Source: Auanema rhodensis (Eukaryota > Nematoda > Chromadorea > Rhabditida > Rhabditidae). From it: a stretch of 64,000 bases of DNA. The DNA lies in contig OZ059895.1 in NCBI GenBank assembly GCA_964057225.1, forward strand, positions 2,852,001 to 2,916,000, in the 5' to 3' direction. Position 1 is the first letter of the stretch. Each line of letters starts with the position of its first letter. A program made the translations under genes and the position numbers. The notes below the pieces were generated by a model that was given only the letters and a program-made list of their open reading frames with translations, did not search any database and was not told the DNA's origin. Below are positions 35,165 to 47,301 of the stretch, one piece after another.

Positions 35165-38100
35165 TACACCCATAAATTATACGCAGCACAGGTTACCCTT
35201 GAATAATGAACTGACCGACTAATCAGACATGGATCTTTCCTAGTTCTGTTGCTTGAATGGATGTTTTCCTACGTAGGCTAGTAAAACATGCCCTTCAAAG
35301 CATCAGAACATGTGATCACATTCCAATTTTTTTGTATCTATCTTGTAAAGATAGTAATAAACTTTGATTTTTGTACACCCATAAATTATACGCAGCACAG
35401 GTTACCCTTAAATAATGAACTGACCGACTAATCAGACATGGATCTTTCCAAGTTCTGTTGCTTGAACGGATGTTTTCCTACGTAGGCTAGTAAAACATGC
35501 CCTTCAAAGCATCAGAACATGTGATCACATTTCAATTTTTTTGTATCTATCTTGTAAAGATAGTAATATATCATATGTTGAACACTATGTTGGAAAGATT
35601 TTAATTCAGATTTTTTCAACTTTCACTCAGTTTGTTTTCTAAACTTTGATTAAGAACCTTGTTGTTTGTACACCCATAAAATATACGCAGCACAGGTTAC
35701 CCTTAAATAATGAACTGACCGACTAATCAGACATGGATCTTTCCTAGTTCTGTTGCTTGAATGGATGTTTTCCTACGTAGGCTAGTAAAACATGCCCTTC
35801 AAAGCATCAGAACATGTGATCACATTCCAATTTTTTTGTATCTATCTTGTAAAGATAGTAATATATCATATGTTGAACACTATGTTGGAAAGATTTTAAT
35901 TCAGATTTTCTAACTTTTATTCAGTTTGTTTTTTAAACTTTGATTAAGAACTTTGATTTTTGTACACCCATAAATTATACGCAGCACAGGTTACCCTTAA
36001 ATAATGAACTGACCGACTAATCAGACATGGATCTTTCCTAGTTCTGTTGCTTGAATGGATGTTTTCCTACGTAGGCTAGTAAAACATGCCCTTCAAAGCA
36101 TCAGAACATGTGATCACATTCCAATTTTTTTGAAATCTATCTTGTAAAGATAGTAATAAACTTTGATTTTTGTACACCCATAAATTATACGCAGCACAGG
36201 TTACCTATAAATAATGAACTGACCGACTAATCAGACATGGATCTTTCCAAGTTTTGTTGCTTGAATGGATGTTTTCCTACGTAGGCTAGTAAAACATGCC
36301 CTTCAAAGCATCAGAACATGTGACCACATTCCAATTTTTTTGTATCTATCTTGTAAAGATAGTAATATATCATATGTTGAACACTATGTTGGAAAGATTT
36401 TAATTCAGATTTTCTAACTTTTATTCAGTTTGTTTTTTAAACTTTGATTAAGAACTTTGATTTTTGTACACCCATAAATTGTACGCAGCACAGGTTACCC
36501 TTAAATAATGAACTGACCGACTAATCAGACATGGATCTTTCCTAGTTCTGTTGCTTGAATGGATGTTTTCCTACGTAGGCTAGTAAAACATGCCCTTCAA
36601 AGCATCAGAACATGTGATCACATTTCAATTTTTTTGTATCTATCTTGTAAAGATAGTAATATATCATATGTTGAACACTATGTTGGAAAGATTTTAATTC
36701 AGATTTTCTAACTTTTATTCAGTTTGTTTTTTAAATTTTGATTAAGAACTTTGATTTTTGTACACCCATAAATTATACGCAGCACAGGTTACCCTTAAAT
36801 AATGAACTGACCGACTAATCAGACATGGATCTTTCCAAGTTCTGTTGCTTGAACGGATGTTTTCCTACGTAGGCTAGTAAAACATGCACTTCAAAGCATC
36901 AGAACATGTGATCACATTCCAATTTTTTTGAAATCTATCTTGTAAAGATAGTAATAAACTTTGATTTTTGTACACCCATAAATTATACGCAGCACAGGTT
37001 ACCCTTAAATAATGAACTGACCGACTAATCAGACATGGATCTTTCCAAGTTCTGTTGCTTGAACGGATGTTTTCCTACGTAGGCTAGTAAAACATGCCCT
37101 TCAAAGCATCAGAACATGTGATCACATTTCAATTTTTTTGTATCTATCTTGTAAAGATAGTAATATATCATATGTTGAACACTATGTTGGAAAGATTTTA
37201 ATTCAGATTTTCTAACTTTTATTCAGTTTGTTTTTTAAACTTTGATTAAGAACTTTGATTTTTGTACACCCATAAATTGTACGCAGCACAGGTTACCCTT
37301 AAATAATAAACTGACCGACTAATCAGACATGGATCTTTCCTAGTTCTGTTGCTTGAATGGATGTTTTCCTACGTAGGCTAGTAAAACATGCCCTTCAAAG
37401 CATCAGAACATGTGATCACATTCCAATATTTTTGTATCTATCTTGTAAAGATAGTAATATATCATATGTTGAACACTATGTTGGAAAGATTTTAATTCAG
37501 ATTTTCTAACTTTTATTCAGTTTGTTTTTTAAACTTTGATTAAGAACTTTGATTTTTGTACACCCATAAATTATACGCAGCACAGGTTACCCTTAAATAA
37601 TGAACTGACCGACTAATCAGACATGGATCTTTCCTAGTTCTGTTGCTTGAATGGATGTTTTCCTACGTAGGCTAGTAAAACATGCCCTTCAAAGCATCAG
37701 AACATGTGATCACATTCCAATTTTTTTGAAATCTATCTTGTAAAGATAGTAATAAACTTTGATTTTTGTACACCCATAAATTATACGCAGCACAGGTTAC
37801 CCTTAAATAATGAACTGACCGACTAATCAGACATGGATCTTTCCAAGTTTTGTTGCTTGAATGGATGTTTTCCTACGTAGGCTAGTAAAACATGCCCTTC
37901 AAAGCATCAGAACATGTGACCACATTCCAATTTTTTTGTATCTATCTTGTAAAGATAGTAATATATCATATGTTGAACACTATGTTGGAAAGATTTTAAT
38001 TCAGATTTTCTAACTTTTATTCAGTTTGTTTTTTAAACTTTGATAAGAACTTTGATTTTTGTACACCCATAAATTATACGCAGCACAGGTTACCCTTAAA

Positions 38101-38355
38101 TAATGAACTGACCGACTAATCAGACATGGATCTTTCCTAGTTCTGTTGCTTGAATGGATGTTTTTATACGTAGGCTAGTAAAAGATGCCCTTCAAAGCAT
38201 CAGAACATGTGATCACATTCCAATATTTTTGTATCTATCTTGTAAAGATAGTAATATATCATATGTTGAACACTATGTTGGAAAGATTTTAATTCAGATT
38301 TTCTAACTTTTATTCAGTTTGTTTTTTAAATTTTGATTCAGAACTTTGATTTTTG
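35165..38355. repeat. S1-led 12-unit block (3191 bp)
   Basis: Unit lengths are 209, 295, 294, 210, 294, 294, 210, 294, 294, 210, 293, 294. It follows the 14-unit block in order; the 587-bp length difference equals one 294 and one 293 unit. Here the unit at 36467 joins an AATTGTACGC front to a CATTTCAA tail, so a fusion explains one missing unit. AATAATAAACTG at about 37305 matches about 33820 in the previous block. Confidence 0.87.
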
Positions 38356-39362
38356 TACACCCATAAATTATACGCAGCACAGGTTACCCTTGAATAATGA
38401 ACTGACCGACTAATCAGACATGGATCTTTCCTAGTTCTGTTGCTTGAATGGATGTTTTCCTACGTAGGCTAGTAAAACATGCCCTTCAAAGCATCAGAAC
38501 ATGTGATCACATTCCAATTTTTTTGTATCTATCTTGTAAAGATAGTAATAAACTTTGATTTTTGTACACCCATAAATTATACGCAGCACAGGTTACCCTT
38601 AAATAATGAACTGACCGACTAATCAGACATGGATCTTTCCAAGTTCTGTTGCTTGAACGGATGTTTTCCTACGTAGGCTAGTAAAACATGCCCTTCAAAG
38701 CATCAGAACATGTGATCACATTCCAGTTTTTTTGAAATCTATCTTGTAAAGATAGTAATAAACTTTGATTTTTGTACACCCATAAATTATACGCAGCACA
38801 GGTTACCCTTAAATAATGAACTGACCGACTAATCAGACATGGATCTTTCCTAGTTCTGTTGCTTGAATGGATGTTTTCCTACGTAGGCTAGTAAAACATG
38901 CCCTTCAAAGCATCAGAACATGTGATCACATTCCAATTTTTTTGTATCTATCTTGTAAAGATAGTAATATATCATATGTTGAACACTATGTTGGAAAGAT
39001 TTTAATTCAGATTTACGAACTTTTATTCAGTTTGTTTTTTAAACTTTGATTAAGAACTTTGATTTTTGTACACCCATAAATTATACGCAGCACAGGTTAC
39101 CCTTAAATAATGAACTGACCGACTAATCAGACATGGATCTTTCCAAGTTCTGTTGCTTGAACGGATGTTTTCCTACGTAGGCTAGTAAAAGATGCCCTTC
39201 AAAGCATCAGAACATGTGATCACATTCCAATATTTTTGTATCTATCTTGTAAAGATAGTAATATATCATATGTTGAACACTATGTTGGAAAGATTTTAAT
39301 TCAGATTTTCTAACTTTTATTCAGTTTGTTTTTTAAATTTTGATTCAGAACTTTGATTTTTG
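38356..39362. repeat. S1-led 4-unit block (1007 bp), contracted HOR
   Basis: Unit lengths are 209, 210, 294, 294. The unit at 38565 has the front of the second unit of the 10-unit HOR (GAACGGATG) and the tail of its eighth (CCAGTTTTTTTGAAATC, no 85-bp module). The next two match units nine and ten (TTTACGAAC; GAACGGATG with GTAAAAGATG and GATTCAG). It therefore reads as the 10-unit HOR with six units removed by one exchange before the hairpin. Confidence 0.83.
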
Positions 39363-42300
39363 TACACCCATAAATTATACGCAGCACAGGTTACCCTTGA
39401 ATAATGAACTGACCGACTAATCAGACATGGATCTTTCCTAGTTCTGTTGCTTGAATGGATGTTTTTCTACGTAGGCTAGTAAAACATGCCCTTCAAAGCA
39501 TCAGAACATGTGATCACATTCCAATTTTTTTGTATCTATCTTGTAAAGATAGTAATAAACTTTGATTTTTGTACACCCATAAATTATACGCAGCACAGGT
39601 TACCCTTAAATAATGAACTGACCGACTAATCAGACATGGATCTTTCCAAGTTCTGTTGCTTGAACGGATGTTTTCCTACGTAGGCTAGTAAAACATGCCC
39701 TTCAAAGCATCAGAACATGTGATCACATTTCAATTTTTTTGTATCTATCTTGTAAAGATAGTAATATATCATATGTTGAACACTATGTTGGAAAGATTTT
39801 AATTCAGATTTTTTCAACTTTCACTCAGTTTGTTTTCTAAACTTTGATTAAGAACCTTGTTGTTTGTACACCCATAAAATATACGCAGCACAGGTTACCC
39901 TTAAATAATGAACTGACCGACTAATCAGACATGGATCTTTCCTAGTTCTGTTGCTTGAATGGATGTTTTCCTACGTAGGCTAGTAAAACATGCCCTTCAA
40001 AGCATCAGAACATGTGATCACATTCCAATTTTTTTGTATCTATCTTGTAAAGATAGTAATATATCATATGTTGAACACTATGTTGGAAAGATTTTAATTC
40101 AGATTTTCTAACTTTTATTCAGTTTGTTTTTTAAACTTTGATTAAGAACTTTGATTTTTGTACACCCATAAATTATACGCAGCACAGGTTACCCTTAAAT
40201 AATGAACTGACCGACTAATCAGACATGGATCTTTCCTAGTTCTGTTGCTTGAATGGATGTTTTCCTACGTAGGCTAGTAAAACATGCCCTTCAAAGCATC
40301 AGAACATGTGATCACATTCCAATTTTTTTGAAATCTATCTTGTAAAGATAGTAATAAACTTTGATTTTTGTACACCCATAAATTATACGCAGCACAGGTT
40401 ACCTATAAATAATGAACTGACCGACTAATCAGACATGGATCTTTCCAAGTTTTGTTGCTTGAATGGATGTTTTCCTACGTAGGCTAGTAAAACATGCCCT
40501 TCAAAGCATCAGAACATGTGACCACATTCCAATTTTTTTGTATCTATCTTGTAAAGATAGTAATATATCATATGTTGAACACTATGTTGGAAAGATTTTA
40601 ATTCAGATTTTCTAACTTTTATTCAGTTTGTTTTTTAAACTTTGATTAAGAACTTTGATTTTTGTACACCCATAAATTGTACGCAGCACAGGTTACCCTT
40701 AAATAATGAACTGACCGACTAATCAGACATGGATCTTTCCTAGTTCTGTTGCTTGAATGGATGTTTTCCTACGTAGGCTAGTAAAACATGCCCTTCAAAG
40801 CATCAGAACATGTGATCACATTCCAATATTTTTGTATCTATTTTGTAAAGATAGTAATATATCATATGTTGAACACTATGTTGGAAAGATTTTAATTCAG
40901 ATTTTCTAACTTTTATTCAGTTTGTTTTTTAAATTTTGATTAAGAACTTTGATTTTTGTACACCCATAAATTATACGCAGCACAGGTTACCTATAAATAA
41001 TGAACTGACCGACTAATCAGACATGGATCTTTCCAAGTTTTGTTGCTTGAATGGATGTTTTCCTACGTAGGCTAGTAAAACATGCCCTTCAAAGCATCAG
41101 AACATGTGACCACATTCCAATTTTTTTGTATCTATCTTGTAAAGATAGTAATATATCATATGTTGAACACTATGTTGGAAAGATTTTAATTCAGATTTTC
41201 TAACTTTTATTCAGTTTGTTTTTTAAACTTTGATTAAGAACTTTGATTTTTGTACACCCATAAATTGTACGCAGCACAGGTTACCCTTAAATAATGAACT
41301 GACCGACTAATCAGACATGGATCTTTCCTAGTTCTGTTGCTTGAATGGATGTTTTCCTACGTAGGCTAGTAAAACATGCCCTTCAAAGCATCAGAACATG
41401 TGATCACATTCCAATATTTTTGTATCTATTTTGTAAAGATAGTAATATATCATATGTTGAACACTATGTTGGAAAGATTTTAATTCAGATTTTCTAACTT
41501 TTATTCAGTTTGTTTTTTAAATTTTGATTAAGAACTTTGATTTTTGTACACCCATAAATTATACGCAGCACAGGTTACCTATAAATAATGAACTGACCGA
41601 CTAATCAGACATGGATCTTTCCAAGTTTTGTTGCTTGAATGGATGTTTTCCTACGTAGGCTAGTAAAACATGCCCTTCAAAGCATCAGAACATGTGACCA
41701 CATTCCAATTTTTTTGTATCTATCTTGTAAAGATAGTAATATATCATATGTTGAACACTATGTTGGAAAGATTTTAATTCAGATTTTCTAACTTTTATTC
41801 AGTTTGTTTTTTAAACTTTGATTAAGAACTTTGATTTTTGTACACCCATAAATTGTACGCAGCACAGGTTACCCTTAAATAATGAACTGACCGACTAATC
41901 AGACATGGATCTTTCCTAGTTCTGTTGCTTGAATGGATGTTTTCCTACGTAGGCTAGTAAAACATGCCCTTCAAAGCATCAGAACATGTGATCACATTCC
42001 AATATTTTTGTATCTATTTTGTAAAGATAGTAATATATCATATGTTGAACACTATGTTGGAAAGATTTTAATTCAGATTTTCTAACTTTTATTCAGTTTG
42101 TTTTTTAAATTTTGATTAAGAACTTTGATTTTTGTACACCCATAAATTATACGCAGCACAGGTTACCCTTAAATAATGAACTGACCGACTAATCAGACAT
42201 GGATCTTTCCAAGTTCTGTTGCTTGAACGGATGTTTTCCTACGTAGGCTAGTAAAACATGCACTTCAAAGCATCAGAACATGTGATCACATTTCAATTTT

Positions 42301-43519
42301 TTTGTATCTATCTTGTAAAGATAGTAATAAACTTTGATTTTTGTACACCCATAAATTATACGCAGCACAGGTTACCCTTAAATAATGAACTGACCGACTA
42401 ATCAGACATTGATCTTTCCTAGTTCTGTTGCTTGAATGGATGTTTTCCTACGTAGGCTAGTAAAACATGCCCTTCAAAGCATCAGAACATGTGATCACAT
42501 TCCAATTTTTTTGTATCTATCTTGTAAAGATAGTAATATATCATATGTTGAACACTATGTTGGAAAGATTTTAATTCAGATTTACGAACTTTTATTCAGT
42601 TTGTTTTTTAAACTTTGATTAAGAACTTTGATTTTTGTACACCCATAAATTATACGCAGCACAGGTTACCCTTAAATAATGAACTGACCGACTAATCAGA
42701 CATGGATCTTTCCAAGTTCTGTTGCTTGAATGGATGTTTTCCTACGTAGGCTAGTAAAACATGCCATTCAAAGCATCAGAACATGTGACCACATTCCAAT
42801 TTTTTTGTATCTATCTTGTAAAGATAGTAATATATCATATGTTGAACACTATGTTGGAAAGATTTTAATTCAGATTTTCTAACTTTTATTCAGTTTGTTT
42901 TTTAAACTTTGATTAAGAACTTTGATTTTTGTACACCCATAAATTATACGCAGCACAGGTTACCCTTAAATAATGAACTGACCGACTAATCAGACATGGA
43001 TCTTTCCTAGTTCTGTTGCTTGAATGGATGTTTTCCTACGTAGGCTAGTAAAACATGCCATTCAAAGCATCAGAACATGTGACCACATTCCAATTTTTTT
43101 GTATCTATCTTGTAAAGATAGTAATATATCATATGTTGAACACTATGTTGGAAAGATTTTAATTCAGATTTTCTAACTTTTATTCAGTTTGTTTTTTAAA
43201 CTTTGATTAAGAACTTTGATTTTTGTACACCCATAAATTATACGCAGCACAGGTTACCCTTAAATAATGAACTGACCGACTAATCAGACATGGATCTTTC
43301 CTAGTTCTGTTGCTTGAATGGATGTTTTCCTACGTAGGCTAGTAAAAGATGCCCTTCAAAGCATCAGAACATGTGATCACATTCCAATATTTTTGTATCT
43401 ATCTTGTAAAGATAGTAATATATCATATGTTGAACACTATGTTGGAAAGATTTTAATTCAGATTTTCTAACTTTTATTCAGTTTGTTTTTTAAATTTTGA
43501 TTCAGAACTTTGATTTTTG
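39363..43519. repeat. S1-led 15-unit block (4157 bp)
   Basis: Unit lengths are 209, 295, 294, 210, six of 294, 209, four of 294. It contains the 588-bp dimer three times (separate entry). The 209-bp unit at 42135 has a GCACTTCAAAG/CATTTCAA front and a short-type tail, again a fusion across the hairpin. 42344-43519 (TTTACGAAC, two GCCATTCAAAG units, one GTAAAAGATG unit) recurs at 49403-50578. Confidence 0.85.
40371..42134. repeat. 588-bp dimer amplified three times
   Basis: Dimers start at 40371, 40959 and 41547. The first half has TTACCTATAAATAATG, AAGTTTTGTT and GACCACATT; the second has AATTGTACGC, CCAATATTTTTG, CTATTTTG and AAATTTTGATT. The three copies look identical on reading. The same dimer is single at 32395, 45621, 48310 and 53856, so the triplication is local and recent. 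Confidence 0.93.
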
Positions 43520-44612
43520 TACACCCATAAATTATACGCAGCACAGGTTACCCTTGAATAATGAACTGACCGACTAATCAGACATGGATCTTTCCTAGTT
43601 CTGTTGCTTGAATGGATGTTTTCCTACGTAGGCTAGTAAAACATGCCCTTCAAAGCATCAGAACATGTGATCACATTCCAATTTTTTTGTATCTATCTTG
43701 TAAAGATAGTAATAAACTTTGATTTTTGTACACCCATAAATTATACGCAGCACAGGTTATCCTTAAATAATGAACTGACCGACTAATCAGACATGGATCT
43801 TTCCAAGTTCTGTTGCTTGAACGGATGTTTTCCTACGTAGGCTAGTAAAACATGCCCTTCAAAGCATCAGAACATGTGATCACATTTCAATTTTTTTGTA
43901 TCTATCTTGTAAAGATAGTAATATATCATATGTTGAACACTATGTTGGAAAGATTTTAATTCAGATTTTTTCAACTTTCACTCAGTTTGTTTTCTAAACT
44001 TTGATTAAGAACCTTGTTGTTTGTACACCCATAAAATATACGCAGCACAGGTTACCCTTAAATAATGAACTGACCGACTAATCAGACATGGATCTTTCCT
44101 AGTTCTGTTGCTTGAATGGATGTTTTCCTACGTAGGCTAGTAAAACATGCCCTTCAAAGCATCAGAACATGTGATCACATTCCAGTTTTTTTGAAATCTA
44201 TCTTGTAAAGATAGTAATATATCATATGTTGAACACTATGTTGGAAAGATTTTAATTCAGATTTTCTAACTTTTATTCAGTTTGTTTTTCAAATTTTGAT
44301 TAAGAACTTTGATTTTTGTACACCCATAAATTATACGCAGCACAGGTTACCCTTGAATAATGAACTGACCGACTAATCAGACATGGATCTTTCCTAGTTC
44401 TGTTGCTTGAATGGATGTTTTCCTATGTAGGCTAGTAAAACATGCCCTTCAAAGCATCAGAACATGTGATCACATTTCAATTTTTTTGTATCTATCTTGT
44501 AAAGATAGTAATATATCATATGTTGAACACTATGTTGGAAAGATTTTAATTCAGATTTTCTAACTTTTATTCAGTTTGTTTTTTAAACTTTGATTCAGAA
44601 CTTTGATTTTTG
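43520..44612. repeat. S1-led 4-unit block (1093 bp)
   Basis: Unit lengths are 209, 295, 295, 294. The third unit (44024) is a GAAATC hybrid with the 85-bp module and a TTTTTCAAATTTTG tail found elsewhere only near 50840. The fourth (44319) has the S1 markers GAATAATG and CCTATGTAGG but retains the 85-bp module, and ends GATTCAGAAC. This is the reverse kind of hybrid: an S1 front on a long tail. Confidence 0.82.
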
Positions 44613-47301
44613 TACACCCATAAATTATACGCAGCACAGGTTACCCTTGAATAATGAACTGACCGACTAATCAGACATGGATCTTTCCTAGTTCTGTTGC
44701 TTGAATGGATGTTTTCCTACGTAGGCTAGTAAAACATGCCCTTCAAAGCATCAGAACATGTGATCACATTCCAATTTTTTTGTATCTATCTTGTAAAGAT
44801 AGTAATAAACTTTGATTTTTGTACACCCATAAATTATACGCAGCACAGGTTACCCTTAAATAATGAACTGACCGACTAATCAGACATGGATCTTTCCAAG
44901 TTCTGTTGCTTGAACGGATGTTTTCCTACGTAGGCTAGTAAAACATGCCCTTCAAAGCATCAGAACATGTGATCACATTTCAATTTTTTTGTATCTATCT
45001 TGTAAAGATAGTAATATATCATATGTTGAACACTATGTTGGAAAGATTTTAATTCAGATTTTTTCAACTTTCACTCAGTTTGTTTTCTAAACTTTGATTA
45101 AGAACCTTGTTGTTTGTACACCCATAAAATATACGCAGCACAGGTTACCCTTAAATAATGAACTGACCGACTAATCAGACATGGATCTTTCCTAGTTCTG
45201 TTGCTTGAATGGATGTTTTCCTACGTAGGCTAGTAAAACATGCCCTTCAAAGCATCAGAACATGTGATCACATTCCAATTTTTTTGTATCTATCTTGTAA
45301 AGATAGTAATATATCATATGTTGAACACTATGTTGGAAAGATTTTAATTCAGATTTTCTAACTTTTATTCAGTTTGTTTTTTAAACTTTGATTAAGAACT
45401 TTGATTTTTGTACACCCATAAATTATACGCAGCACAGGTTACCCTTAAATAATGAACTGACCGACTAATCAGACATGGATCTTTCCTAGTTCTGTTGCTT
45501 GAATGGATGTTTTCCTACGTAGGCTAGTAAAACATGCCCTTCAAAGCATCAGAACATGTGATCACATTCCAATTTTTTTGAAATCTATCTTGTAAAGATA
45601 GTAATAAACTTTGATTTTTGTACACCCATAAATTATACGCAGCACAGGTTACCTATAAATAATGAACTGACCGACTAATCAGACATGGATCTTTCCAAGT
45701 TTTGTTGCTTGAATGGATGTTTTCCTACGTAGGCTAGTAAAACATGCCCTTCAAAGCATCAGAACATGTGACCACATTCCAATTTTTTTGTATCTATCTT
45801 GTAAAGATAGTAATATATCATATGTTGAACACTATGTTGGAAAGATTTTAATTCAGATTTTCTAACTTTTATTCAGTTTGTTTTTTAAACTTTGATTAAG
45901 AACTTTGATTTTTGTACACCCATAAATTGTACGCAGCACAGGTTACCCTTAAATAATGAACTGACCGACTAATCAGACATGGATCTTTCCTAGTTCTGTT
46001 GCTTGAATGGATGTTTTCCTACGTAGGCTAGTAAAACATGCCCTTCAAAGCATCAGAACATGTGATCACATTCCAATATTTTTGTATCTATTTTGTAAAG
46101 ATAGTAATATATCATATGTTGAACACTATGTTGGAAAGATTTTAATTCAGATTTTCTAACTTTTATTCAGTTTGTTTTTTAAATTTTGATTAAGAACTTT
46201 GATTTTTGTACACCCATAAATTATACGCAGCACAGGTTACCCTTAAATAATGAACTGACCGACTAATCAGACATGGATCTTTCCAAGTTCTGTTGCTTGA
46301 ACGGATGTTTTCCTACGTAGGCTAGTAAAACATGCACTTCAAAGCATCAGAACATGTGATCACATTTCAATTTTTTTGTATCTATCTTGTAAAGATAGTA
46401 ATATATCATATGTTGAACACTATGTTGGAAAGATTTTAATTCAGATTTTTTCAACTTTCACTCAGTTTGTTTTCTAAACTTTGATTAAGAACCTTGTTGT
46501 TTGTACACCCATAAAATATACGCAGCACAGGTTACCCTTAAATAATGAACTGACCGACTAATCAGACATGGATCTTTCCTAGTTCTGTTGCTTGAATGGA
46601 TGTTTTCCTACGTAGGCTAGTAAAACATGCCCTTCAAAGCATCAGAACATGTGATCACATTCCAGTTTTTTTGAAATCTATCTTGTAAAGATAGTAATAA
46701 ACTTTGATTTTTGTACACCCATAAATTATACGCAGCACAGGTTACCCTTAAATAATGAACTGACCGACTAATCAGACATGGATCTTTCCTAGTTCTGTTG
46801 CTTGAATGGATGTTTTCCTACGTAGGCTAGTAAAACATGCCCTTCAAAGCATCAGAACATGTGATCACATTCCAATTTTTTTGTATCTATCTTGTAAAGA
46901 TAGTAATATATCATATGTTGAACACTATGTTGGAAAGATTTTAATTCAGATTTACGAACTTTTATTCAGTTTGTTTTTTAAACTTTGATTAAGAACTTTG
47001 ATTTTTGTACACCCATAAATTATACGCAGCACAGGTTACCCTTAAATAATGAACTGACCGACTAATCAGACATGGATCTTTCCAAGTTCTGTTGCTTGAA
47101 CGGATGTTTTCCTACGTAGGCTAGTAAAAGATGCCCTTCAAAGCATCAGAACATGTGATCACATTCCAATATTTTTGTATCTATCTTGTAAAGATAGTAA
47201 TATATCATATGTTGAACACTATGTTGGAAAGATTTTAATTCAGATTTTCTAACTTTTATTCAGTTTGTTTTTTAAATTTTGATTCAGAACTTTGATTTTT
47301 G
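44613..47301. repeat. 10-unit HOR of 2689 bp, copy 1
   Basis: Unit lengths are 209, 295, 294, 210, 294, 294, 295, 210, 294, 294. Markers in order: GAATAATG (unit 1), GAACGGATG/CATTTCAA (2), CATAAAATATACG (3), GAAATC S2 (4), TTACCTATAAA (5), AATTGTACGC/CTATTTTG (6), GCACTTCAAAG (7), CCAGTTTTTTTGAAATC (8), TTTACGAAC (9), GTAAAAGATG/GATTCAG (10). The next copy follows directly. Confidence 0.93.
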
